DNA of 8,204 nt, taken from positions 1-8,204 of the forward strand of contig JAFWBZ010000222.1 of NCBI GenBank assembly GCA_017537105.1, written 5' to 3'. This DNA is from Clostridia bacterium. Its GTDB lineage: Bacteria; Bacillota; Clostridia; Christensenellales; Aristaeellaceae. Positions 1 through 5,087 of the stretch are shown here, one piece after another (within the stretch, counting starts at the first letter, position 1; every line of letters begins with the position of its first letter). The notes beneath the pieces are model-generated. The model did not search any database. It saw only the letters and a list, made by a program, of their open reading frames with translations, and was not told the DNA's origin. A program made the translations under genes and the position numbers.

Positions 1-79
1 AACGCCATGCCCCTGATCGGCGGCGGCATCGAGCTGCTGGACTTCATCCCGGACTACGTGATCGTGTCCGGCTACTTCG
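1..79 (+). repeat. Direct repeat copy 1 in capsid gene (79 bp)
   Basis: This segment is identical, base for base, to 499-577, an offset of 498 bp or 166 codons, so the reading frame is kept. It starts exactly at the window edge and may extend upstream. Identity ends after ggctacttcg; copy 1 continues into AICNATLED and copy 2 into DNYLLAERAG. The join may be a real in-frame tandem duplication of 498 bp or an assembly artefact. Confidence 0.95.
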
Positions 80-1011
80 CCATCTGCAACGCGACCCTCG
101 AGGACAGCGACATCAACCTCGCCGCCGAGCTCGTGAACGCGATCGGCCAGGCCATCGGCCTCGCCCTGGACAAGGCCATCCTCTACGGCCGCAACGCCGA
201 CAGCGCGACCCGGATGCCGCTGGGCATCGTGACCCGCCTGAAGCAGGAGAGCCAGCCGGCCGGCTATTCCGCCACCGCCCGCGACTGGGAGGACCTGCAC
301 ACCTCCAACGTGAAGACCATCGCCAACACCGTGACCGACCTGAACCTGTTCACCACGATGCTGGGCAATCTGGCTGCAGCCAAGGCCAAGTATGCCCGTG
401 GCGGCATGACCCACGCGATGAACCGCACCACCTACGCCTTCCTGATGGGCCAGGCGGCCAGCATCAACGCGGCCGGCGCGATTGTGACCGGCATGGGCAA
501 CGCCATGCCCCTGATCGGCGGCGGCATCGAGCTGCTGGACTTCATCCCGGACTACGTGATCGTGTCCGGCTACTTCGACAACTATCTCCTGGCGGAGCGC
601 GCCGGCGAGAAGTTCGCGACCTCCGAGCACGTCCGCTTCCTCCAGGATCAGACTGTGTTCAAGGGCACCGCGCGCTATGACGGCGGTCCCGCGATCGCCG
701 AGGCCTTCGTGGTCCAGGCCATCAATGGCGCTTCCGTGACCGTGAACGCCGTGACCTTCGACCCTGACAAGGCCAACAGCGTCGAGAGCATCACGCTGAA
801 CACCCAGACCGCCTCCATCGCGGGCACCGGCACCGTTCAGCTCTATGCCTACACCGCGCCTGGCACCGGCTCCGTGACCTGGGCCTCCGGCACCAGCGCC
901 AAGGCGACCGTCAGCTCCACCGGCCTCGTGACCGGCGTGACCGCGGGCACCAGCGTGATCACCGCGACCTGCAACGGCAAGACCGCCAGCTGCACGGTGA
1001 CCGTGACCTGA
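1..1011 (+). CDS. Major capsid protein, HK97 fold, with C-terminal Ig-like domain (5' end missing)
   Basis: This encodes the subunit that builds the icosahedral head shell. The reading frame is open from base 1, so the true start lies upstream; the ATG at 7 sits inside a repeat and is probably not a start. Numbering from that ATG, residues about 25-240 carry HK97-type capsid sequence: NATLEDSDINLAAELV, the helix with ALDKAILYG, the segment MPLGIVTRL, and near the end ERAGEKFATSEHVRFLQDQ followed by GTARYDGGPAI. Residues about 262-334 form a bacterial Ig-like (Big_2) domain, with SVTWASG, a GLVTGVTAGTSVITA strand pair and CTVTV at the end. Such domains are known on capsid surfaces and are thought to bind carbohydrate or cell surfaces weakly. 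The first 26 residues repeat residues about 165-190 exactly at the DNA level, which is abnormal for a capsid gene and suggests a duplication or a false assembly join. The family call is secure; the N-terminal structure is not. Confidence 0.88.
   Translation, partial: NAMPLIGGGIELLDFIPDYVIVSGYFAICNATLEDSDINLAAELVNAIGQAIGLALDKAILYGRNADSATRMPLGIVTRLKQESQPAGYSATARDWEDLHTSNVKTIANTVTDLNLFTTMLGNLAAAKAKYARGGMTHAMNRTTYAFLMGQAASINAAGAIVTGMGNAMPLIGGGIELLDFIPDYVIVSGYFDNYLLAERAGEKFATSEHVRFLQDQTVFKGTARYDGGPAIAEAFVVQAINGASVTVNAVTFDPDKANSVESITLNTQTASIAGTGTVQLYAYTAPGTGSVTWASGTSAKATVSSTGLVTGVTAGTSVITATCNGKTASCTVTVT
499..577 (+). repeat. Direct repeat copy 2 in capsid gene (79 bp)
   Basis: This is the copy in what looks like the natural capsid context: it is preceded by GAIVTGMG and followed by DNYLLAERAGEKFATSEHV, which reads as normal HK97-family sequence. 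It encodes NAMPLIGGGIELLDFIPD and the following VIVSGYF. Copy 1 at 1-79 is identical. Confidence 0.95.
790..1008 (+). other. Ig-like (Big_2) domain fused in frame to the capsid protein
   Basis: The last 73 or so codons of the capsid gene encode a bacterial Ig-like fold. The visible marks are an ITLNTQTASI opening strand, VQLYAYT, SVTWASG with its core tryptophan, the alternating ATVSSTGLVTGVTAGT segment, and a final CTVTVT strand. It is joined directly in frame, so every capsid subunit would carry it, unlike phages that add such domains to a minority of subunits by frameshifting. Surface display and weak attachment to host or mucus glycans are inferred from known phage Ig-like domains. Confidence 0.85.
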
Positions 1012-1039
1012 TGAAATGATGAGAAGGGAGGACTGCTGA

Positions 1040-1651
1040 ATGCGGACACTGATCGCAATCCCATGTATGGACATGGTGCATACGCTCTTCTTCGCGTCCA
1101 TGATCGCGCTGGAGAAACCGGGCGAGACGGAGGTCGCGGTCAGCAGCTCCTCCCTGGTCTTTGAGGCGAGGCACCTGCTGGCGCGGAAGGCCATCGAGGG
1201 CGGCTTCGACCGGATTCTCTGGCTCGACTCGGACATGCACTTCGGGCCGGACCTGATGGAAAAGCTCGCCGCGGATATGGACACGGGGCTGGAGTACGTC
1301 TCCGCCGTCTACTTCACCCGGAAAAACCCGGTGAAGCCGTGCGTCTATGAGATCGTCCACGACACGCCGAACGCGGAGGGGGAGATGATCCCGACCGCCG
1401 AGAGCGTGACGGAGATCCCGGACGGCCTGTTCGAGGTGGAGGGCACCGGCTTCGGCGCGGTCATGATGACCGTCGACCTGGTCCGGCGCGTCGGACGCCT
1501 CCCGTTCTATCCGCTGGAGGGCTACGGCGAAGACCTGAGCTTCTGCCGGCGGGCGCGGGCCGCGGGCGCCAAGCTGTACTGCGACGGCCGGATCAGGATC
1601 GACCATGTCGGCCAGTCGCTGGTAAACGAGACATTCTGGAAGAGGACGTGA
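1040..1651 (+). CDS. Glycosyltransferase-like protein (GT-A fold, family-2-like)
   Basis: This is likely a nucleotide-sugar-dependent transferase. The N-terminus (MRTLIAIPCMDMVHTLF) is a typical first strand of a GT-A fold. A hydrophobic strand runs into WLDSDMHF, giving a DxD metal and nucleotide-sugar motif at residues 63-65. Later come GTGFGAVMM (about 135-143), an acidic pair in GYGEDLSFCRRARAAG (residues 164-165, the usual catalytic-base region), and RIDHVGQ with a His at 189, placed like the C-terminal metal ligand of these enzymes. At 203 residues it holds only the catalytic domain, with no membrane segment. The ATG at 1040 is preceded by GGGAGG at 1026-1031. It lies 28 bp after the capsid gene and overlaps the GTG alternative start of the next gene. 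Its place beside an Ig-decorated capsid gene suggests virion glycosylation, which is inference. It may instead act on host surface sugars or be catalytically altered. Confidence 0.75.
   Translation: MRTLIAIPCMDMVHTLFFASMIALEKPGETEVAVSSSSLVFEARHLLARKAIEGGFDRILWLDSDMHFGPDLMEKLAADMDTGLEYVSAVYFTRKNPVKPCVYEIVHDTPNAEGEMIPTAESVTEIPDGLFEVEGTGFGAVMMTVDLVRRVGRLPFYPLEGYGEDLSFCRRARAAGAKLYCDGRIRIDHVGQSLVNETFWKRT
1641..1646 (+). promoter_or_regulatory. Ribosome binding site favouring the ATG at 1657 over the GTG at 1648
   Basis: AGAGGA lies 10 bases before the ATG at 1657 but only one base before the in-frame GTG at 1648, too close to serve it. This favours the ATG as start of the connector gene. The GTG overlaps the TGA of the preceding gene, so reinitiation there remains possible and would add three residues (MKT). 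Confidence 0.45.
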
Positions 1652-1656
1652 AAACG

Positions 1657-1941
1657 ATGAGCGTTGATCTGAGCAGTGCGCTCCAGATGGTGAAGGCGCG
1701 CCTGAACCGCCTGCAGAGCGACACCTCGCTGGACGAATACCTGACGGTCCGGATCGAGGCAGCCGCCGCGGAGCTGGAGGGCACCGGCATCCACCTGACG
1801 GACAGCGCGGACGACCTGATGCTCGTCGTGGACTACGCGGTCGAGCAGTACCAGAGCCGGGACAAGCCCGGCGGGCTGCCGGACTGGCTGCGGCTGCGGC
1901 GGCGTGAGCGCTGGGTGCGGGAAGGGGTGCGGGCGGAATGA
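1657..1941 (+). CDS. Probable head-tail connector / DNA-packaging protein (gp6-like)
   Basis: This small protein of 94 residues (97 if the GTG at 1648 is used) is probably the adaptor that sits under the portal after packaging. It is mostly helical. It opens with an amphipathic helix (ALQMVKARLNRLQ), has a central helix ending in AAAAELEGTGI and then HLTDSADDLMLVVDYAVEQYQSRD, and closes with a basic tail (WLRLRRRERWVREG). The pattern of a short helix, acidic linker, hydrophobic helix and charged C-terminus, and its place just before a stopper-like gene, match gp6-like connectors of Bacillota siphophages. The match rests on layout more than on diagnostic residues. Its stop overlaps the next start (ATGA, 1938-1941), so the two are probably translationally coupled. 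Confidence 0.6.
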   Translation: MSVDLSSALQMVKARLNRLQSDTSLDEYLTVRIEAAAAELEGTGIHLTDSADDLMLVVDYAVEQYQSRDKPGGLPDWLRLRRRERWVREGVRAE

Positions 1942-2297
1942 TCCTTGATTCCGGCATATGCACTGTATTCCGCAGGGTCGACACCGCCATGGGCGGCGAG
2001 ACGCCGAAGCCCGGCTATCAGCTGGTCGGGCGCAGCTGGTACGGCGAACTGGATTTTGAGACAAGCCCCGCGCGGCCCACGGAGGGCCGCCGTGAGCTGA
2101 GAACGGACGCCCGGATCAGAATCCTGCAGAACCGGGGGATCAGGCAGAACGACGTGGTTATCCTGCGCGAGCTGGCGGACTGGGAAGGACGGACGGCGGG
2201 CGAGCCGATCTACAAAATCCAGCGCGCCTGGCACGGGAAGGACGACGACGGCCCGACGCCGATCACCGACCTGTCGCTGGAGGTGACGCGGCCATGA
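1938..2297 (+). CDS. Probable head closure / head-tail adaptor (stopper-like) protein
   Basis: The 119-residue product resembles the small beta-rich head-closure proteins (HK97 gp7 / SPP1 gp16 position) common in Clostridia siphophages. It begins MILDSGICTVFRRVDTA. A strongly conserved-looking centre reads WYGELDFETSPARPTEGR and continues into DARIRILQNRGI and NDVVILREL. It ends in a short beta segment, YKIQRAWHGKDDDG followed by DLSLEV. I recall the central ETSPARPTE and RIRILQNR pattern from Bacillota prophage proteins lying between connector and gp10-like genes. The start overlaps the previous stop by four bases and its own stop overlaps the next start in the same way (ATGA at 2294). The protein would plug the portal channel and receive the tail; this is inferred from family and position. 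Confidence 0.6.
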   Translation: MILDSGICTVFRRVDTAMGGETPKPGYQLVGRSWYGELDFETSPARPTEGRRELRTDARIRILQNRGIRQNDVVILRELADWEGRTAGEPIYKIQRAWHGKDDDGPTPITDLSLEVTRP

Positions 2298-2605
2298 CGC
2301 TTGGGGACATCCGGGCAATGCTGACCGCCGTCGACCCGGCGGTCCGGCACGGCTTCTCGATGGAGGAGACCGAGGACTACACGTATTGGGAAGAGACAAA
2401 GCAACTGGGGCTGATCTCGGACGACAGGCACGACGAGGCCTGGCGTTTTTATGTCCACCGCTTCACGCGGGACGAGTATGACGCCGTCGCGCCGCGGCTG
2501 ATGGCCGCGCTCGATGAGGACGACCGGATCACGGTGAGCCACACGGTGGACCACGATCCGGAGGACGGATGGATTCACCACATCTTCGAGTGCGAGGGAT
2601 ACTGA
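2294..2605 (+). CDS. Small acidic neck protein, candidate tail terminator or tail completion protein
   Basis: I do not recognise this 103-residue protein with certainty. It is acidic and His-rich near its end (SHTVDHDPEDGWIHHIFECE). It begins with a helix (MTLGDIRAMLTAVDPAVRHG), followed by aromatic and acidic stretches (EETEDYTYWEETKQLG), then WRFYVHRFTRDEYDAVAPRL, which looks like a strand leading into a helix. Similar short proteins that open with a helix and the words DP...R/F..G occur in the neck modules of Clostridia siphophages. A tail terminator or completion protein would otherwise be missing between connector and tail tube genes, so that role is a reasonable inference. It is coupled to the previous gene by an ATGA overlap and ends one base before the next ATG. 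Confidence 0.45.
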   Translation: MTLGDIRAMLTAVDPAVRHGFSMEETEDYTYWEETKQLGLISDDRHDEAWRFYVHRFTRDEYDAVAPRLMAALDEDDRITVSHTVDHDPEDGWIHHIFECEGY

Positions 2606-2606
2606 G

Positions 2607-3065
2607 ATGGCAGGATTCGACGCGAGCGGCCTGGACGAGCTGATCCGGGACATGACCCGGCTGGGGCAGCGCACCGGAGCCATGGCGCAGGCCATGACCC
2701 AGGAGGCGGGCAACGAGATCGCCGCCAGCTGGCGGCGCGAGGCCGAGAAAAGGAAGTTCCGCAAGAGCGGCGCGATGATCGAGTCCATCGGCACGCCGGA
2801 GGGCGTGCAGTCCTTCGGGGACGGCGGCACGGTGTACGTGGACGTCTACCCCAAGGGCAAGGACAAGAAGGGCACGCGCAACGCGGCGAAGGCATTCATC
2901 CTGCACTACGGCACGAAACACATCCAGCCGAGCTACTGGACCGACGCGGCGAACGACGCCGCGGAGCCCACGGTGAACGAGAAACTGGAGAACATGTGGG
3001 GCGAGTTCCTCGAGAAGGGGCGCGTCCCGGTCGTGGCCGACACAGGCGGCCAGGAAAAACGATAG
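2607..3065 (+). CDS. HK97 gp10-like neck/tail component
   Basis: This 152-residue protein belongs to the HK97 gp10-like family of neck proteins that help join head and tail. It starts with a helical segment (LDELIRDMTRLGQR), then AGNEIAASWRREAEKRKFRKSG. The central beta part has GGTVYVDVYPKGKDKKGTR, and the most recognisable stretch is AKAFILHYGTKHIQPSYW at about residues 93-110, typical of this family (the HYGTKHI/PSYW motif). A final helix reads NEKLENMWGEFLEK. The ATG at 2607 follows the previous TGA by one base and has GAGGGA at 2594-2599, seven bases upstream, inside the previous gene. In known systems the equivalent proteins sit in the neck ring or complete the tail; which of these applies here cannot be read from sequence. 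Confidence 0.85.
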   Translation: MAGFDASGLDELIRDMTRLGQRTGAMAQAMTQEAGNEIAASWRREAEKRKFRKSGAMIESIGTPEGVQSFGDGGTVYVDVYPKGKDKKGTRNAAKAFILHYGTKHIQPSYWTDAANDAAEPTVNEKLENMWGEFLEKGRVPVVADTGGQEKR

Positions 3066-3079
3066 GAGTGTGAGAGCAT

Positions 3080-3676
3080 ATGGCAATGATCGGCATGCGC
3101 TATGTAGTGGCGACACCCCTCACGGCGCACACGGACGGCTCCGAGCCGACCTATGGCACCGGCGTGGTCGTGGGCCGCGCGATGACCGCGAACCTGACCA
3201 TCAACCGGGCGAACAATCCGCTGCGCGCGGACGACATCGACGCCGAGGACGACAACGGCATTACCAGCATGCAGGTCTCCATCGGCGTGGACGACATCTC
3301 CGAGGAGGTGCAGGCGACGCCCCTGGGCCTGCTGGAGAAGGTGACCACCGGCTCCGGCCAGACCGAGCAGACCTACTACCTCGAGAGCGCCAAGAGCGGC
3401 AACTATGTCGGCCTGGGCTATATGCGCGTCCGCCGGTACCACGGCGTGACGAGCTACCAGGGCATCTGGATCTACAAGGCCATTTTCGGCTTCACCTCGG
3501 AGAATGCCGAGACGAAGCAGGAGACCATCAACTGGCAGACCCCGACCCTCGAAGGCAAGGCCGAGGCCCTGCAGACCCGCGGCACCGGGGAGCCCGTCTT
3601 CCGCAAGAAGGCGAACTTCACCACCGCGGCGGCCTGCATCGCCTGGCTGAACGGCCTGGCCGGGATCTCCGCCTGA
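3080..3676 (+). CDS. Major tail protein (tail tube subunit, phi13-type)
   Basis: This is the subunit that polymerises into the hollow tail tube. The 198-residue length and the pattern fit the phi13-type major tail protein family: RYVVATPLTAHTDG at the start, a GTGVVVGRAMTANLTINRAN segment at about 26-45, then NPLRADDIDAEDDNG and SMQVSIGVDD. A C-terminal beta-rich portion contains GLGYMRVRRYHG, WIYKAIFGFTSE and KQETINWQTPTLEG, ending in a helix (AAACIAWLNGLAG). AGGAG at 3064-3068 overlaps the previous stop, 11 bases before the ATG at 3080. In-frame ATGs at 3086 and 3095 are possible alternatives. It is followed by a strong stem-loop, which fits a gene needed in far greater amounts than those downstream. 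Confidence 0.85.
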   Translation: MAMIGMRYVVATPLTAHTDGSEPTYGTGVVVGRAMTANLTINRANNPLRADDIDAEDDNGITSMQVSIGVDDISEEVQATPLGLLEKVTTGSGQTEQTYYLESAKSGNYVGLGYMRVRRYHGVTSYQGIWIYKAIFGFTSENAETKQETINWQTPTLEGKAEALQTRGTGEPVFRKKANFTTAAACIAWLNGLAGISA

Positions 3677-3683
3677 CCAACAA

Positions 3684-3722
3684 GCCGGAGTGCCGGAGAC
3701 CACACGGTCCCGACGCTCCGGC
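3684..3722 (+). promoter_or_regulatory. Long imperfect stem-loop between tail tube and chaperone genes
   Basis: An inverted repeat begins eight bases after the tail tube stop. GCCGGAG (3684-3690) pairs with CTCCGGC (3716-3722). The inner part continues through a G-U pair (3691/3715), one C-A mismatch (3693/3713), CGG/CCG and a bulged A at 3697, to GACC/GGTC around an ACAC loop (3702-3705). That makes about 17 pairs in 39 bases. No run of T follows (the sequence is cgcttctgcggttat), so it is not a standard intrinsic terminator. It ends 15 bases before the chaperone ribosome site at 3738-3743. A partial attenuator or a 3'-end stabiliser of the tail tube message is plausible. Confidence 0.65.
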
Positions 3723-3748
3723 CGCTTCTGCGGTTATAGGAGGCTCGC

Positions 3749-4129
3749 ATGAAGACAACCCCGCTGAAAATCGGCAAGCGGACCTTCGCCCTGGCATTCA
3801 CGGCGGAGGCGCTGGCCGACCTGGAGGAGACGGTCGAGGGCTTTGACCTCGGGAAGGTCTCCGAGACCACCAAGAGCATGAAGACGCTGCTGGACGCGGT
3901 GGCGATCCTGGCGAAGGCCGGCGAGGACCTCGAAGGCCGGACGCTGGATGTCGACCGGCACTGGTTCGGCGCGCACATCTCCCCTGCGCCGGTGAGCCTG
4001 GCAAAGGTCCAGATCGCGGTGCTCAACGCCTTTGCCGAGGGCTTCCGGATGGAGGCCGAGGCGGGCGAGGATGAGGACAGCCCGGTCGACGAGGTGCTGG
4101 AGGAGCTGAAAAAAAAAGAGAACGGCTGA
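3749..4129 (+). CDS. Tail assembly chaperone, short form (gpG-like)
   Basis: The 126-residue product is the unshifted form of the tail assembly chaperone, which coats the tape measure protein and recruits tail tube subunits. It opens with a beta segment (MKTTPLKIGKRTFALAFTAE), followed by helices (LADLEETVEGFDLGKV, TLLDAVAILAKAGEDLEG) and AKVQIAVLNAFAEGF, and ends in an acidic tail (EAEAGEDEDSPVDEVLEELKKKENG). This layout and its position between tail tube and tape measure genes match gpG-type chaperones of siphophages, although another gene lies between here and the tape measure gene. AGGAGG at 3738-3743 is five bases before the ATG. The last codons contain the nine-A slippery run, so a fraction of ribosomes would shift to the -1 frame and make the longer gpGT form. 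Confidence 0.85.
   Translation: MKTTPLKIGKRTFALAFTAEALADLEETVEGFDLGKVSETTKSMKTLLDAVAILAKAGEDLEGRTLDVDRHWFGAHISPAPVSLAKVQIAVLNAFAEGFRMEAEAGEDEDSPVDEVLEELKKKENG
4099..4105 (+). promoter_or_regulatory. Internal Shine-Dalgarno-like element before the frameshift site
   Basis: GGAGGAG lies within the chaperone gene, five bases before the slippery heptamer at 4111-4117, and no start codon follows at a suitable distance. Internal Shine-Dalgarno-like elements upstream of slippery runs are known to stimulate -1 shifting, as in E. coli dnaX, although the spacing there is larger. The sequence also simply encodes Leu-Glu-Glu, so a regulatory role is only possible. Confidence 0.4.
4111..4117 (+). promoter_or_regulatory. 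-1 programmed ribosomal frameshift site (A AAA AAA)
   Basis: Nine A residues (4109-4117) read as three AAA Lys codons in the chaperone frame. The heptamer A AAA AAA at 4111-4117, followed by G, allows both tRNAs to slip back one base. The -1 frame is open from 4075 (after a TGA at 4072-4074) to the TAA at 4291-4293, while the zero frame stops at 4127-4129. The shift must therefore occur in 4075-4129, and the A run is the only obvious slippery sequence there. After slipping, translation continues from AGA at 4117. Confidence 0.85.
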
Positions 4130-4293
4130 CCTGGCGCAAGCTGATGAACTACGGCCTGGTGGCCGGCCTGCGCTGGGGCGAGATGCGGACGCTCGCGCCG
4201 GGGCTGATATGCGATCTCTATATCTACCGACTTCGGTACGATGATATGGAGCACGGGATCATGAGAAAACGGGAGCGGGCGTATGACATGTAA
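4117..4293 (+). CDS. gpT-like extension of the tail assembly chaperone, made by -1 frameshift
   Basis: This 58-codon segment has no usable start of its own and is read after a -1 slip at 4111-4117. Joined to the first 123 residues from 3749, it makes a fusion of 181 residues, equivalent to lambda gpGT. The extension begins RERLTWRKLMNYGLVAGLRW and contains GEMRTLAPGLICDLYIYRLR and YDDMEHGIMRKRERAYDM. In known systems the T part of the fusion contacts tail tube subunits while the G part holds the tape measure protein, and the ratio of the two forms sets correct tail assembly. The words PGLICDLYIYRLRYDD and the near-terminal HGI resemble gpT-type extensions of Bacillota siphophages. The TAA at 4291 is followed at once by the ribosome site of the next gene. 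Confidence 0.82.
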   Translation, partial: RERLTWRKLMNYGLVAGLRWGEMRTLAPGLICDLYIYRLRYDDMEHGIMRKRERAYDM

Positions 4294-4312
4294 ACAAAGG
4301 AGGGCATAACTT

Positions 4313-5059
4313 ATGAGCGAGATCAAATACTACGGCAGCGGGGCCGGGCTGCCGGATTCCGCGTTCTGGGATGGATTCAACCGGGTCTTCGCCTACGGCG
4401 GCGCGGACCGGAGCCACGAGACGGACAGCGGGATCCTGACCGGCGTCACGCTGACCACCGGCTACGGGGCCATCGCGGCGACGGCGAGCGCGGGCACCGC
4501 CCAGCAGCTCACGACCGGGACGCTCGCGGCCAGCACGGCGAAGTATGTCAACGTCGCCATCGCGCCCAGCGCGAACAGTGAGACGCTCCTGCGCACCCTC
4601 CAGGGAGCCGGCGCGGCGCTGGCCGTCGAGGCGAACAAGGCTGTCGCGGCGGTCGTCGAGGCCGCGAGCGGGATCATCGAGTTCACGCTCAACCTCTCCC
4701 GGGCGACGGTGCTCACCTGCCTGACCGACCTCAATACCGTGATGGACGAGCGCGGCACGCCCGCCGAGGGGCGCTGCATCGCCATGCCCTCGACGCTCAT
4801 GGGCGAGCTGGCGAAGGACAGCGCGGTCCAGGGCGAGACCGACATCGAGATCACGGGCGGCGTGAAGCGCGTGATGGGCTTCGACGTGGTGATCGACGAC
4901 GAGCTCGACGGCGAGATGATCGCCTGGCAGAAGGACGCCCTCGCCGTGGCGGCGATCGTGGACAGCTACACCCGGACCAGCGGCGCCGTGAGCGCGACGT
5001 TGCACGCCGGCGCGCTGGTCGTGGACGCCGACGGCGTGGCGGTGGTGACCGTGAGCTGA
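4313..5059 (+). CDS. Capsid-like (possible HK97/P22-coat fold) protein in the tail region, function unknown
   Basis: This 248-residue gene sits where siphophages normally go straight from chaperone to tape measure. Its C-terminal half looks like a phage coat protein: a helix AALAVEANKAVAAVVEAA (101-118), a spine-like helix LTDLNTVMDERGTPAEGR (137-154), AMPSTLMGELAKDS, then GVKRVMGFDVVIDDEL (183-198), and a last beta stretch with ALAVAAIVDSYTR and GALVVDADGVAVVTV. The run of an LDE-like motif, then P.EGR, then .PS...L..D, then G..GF.V matches what I recall of P22-coat and related HK97-fold families. The N-terminus (MSEIKYYGSGAGLPDSAFWD) and the Ala/Thr-rich segment at about 50-85 are less informative. 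AAAGGAGG at 4296-4303 is nine bases upstream of the ATG. Base composition resembles the neighbours. It could be a second coat-fold protein, a tail component reusing that fold, or a chance similarity. Confidence 0.5.
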   Translation: MSEIKYYGSGAGLPDSAFWDGFNRVFAYGGADRSHETDSGILTGVTLTTGYGAIAATASAGTAQQLTTGTLAASTAKYVNVAIAPSANSETLLRTLQGAGAALAVEANKAVAAVVEAASGIIEFTLNLSRATVLTCLTDLNTVMDERGTPAEGRCIAMPSTLMGELAKDSAVQGETDIEITGGVKRVMGFDVVIDDELDGEMIAWQKDALAVAAIVDSYTRTSGAVSATLHAGALVVDADGVAVVTVS

Positions 5060-5072
5060 GACGGCCCCGGAG

Positions 5073-5081
5073 AGGAGGTGA
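5073..5081 (+). promoter_or_regulatory. Very strong ribosome binding site of the tape measure gene
   Basis: AGGAGGTGA is a nine-base complement to the usual 3' end of 16S rRNA and lies six bases before the ATG at 5088. It fixes the start of the tape measure gene and is among the strongest sites in the window. Confidence 0.85.
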
Positions 5082-5087
5082 CGCCGG

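Noticed and set aside
7..9. ATG at base 7 as the real start of the capsid gene
   Set aside because: The frame is open to base 1, there is no upstream sequence to show a ribosome site, and the codon is internal in the second repeat copy at 505.
959..1990. Long open frame of 343 codons on the - strand
   Set aside because: It lies opposite the glycosyltransferase-like and connector genes. Its product is Arg/Pro/Ala-rich low-complexity sequence with no family pattern, as expected from the antisense of GC-rich codons.
3684..3748. Rho-independent terminator after the tail tube gene
   Set aside because: The hairpin is strong, but no T run follows and the downstream chaperone gene has to be expressed with it. 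I kept it as a stem-loop of unknown role rather than a terminator.
3070..3846. Open frame of 258 codons on the + strand overlapping the tail tube gene
   Set aside because: It is a different frame of the tail tube gene. The product is Arg/Gly/His/Pro-rich and runs across the stem-loop into the chaperone gene; the overlapped frames match known families.
4144..4293. Independent small gene starting at the ATG at 4144
   Set aside because: No ribosome site lies at a suitable distance, and the frame is better explained as the -1 frameshift extension of the chaperone.
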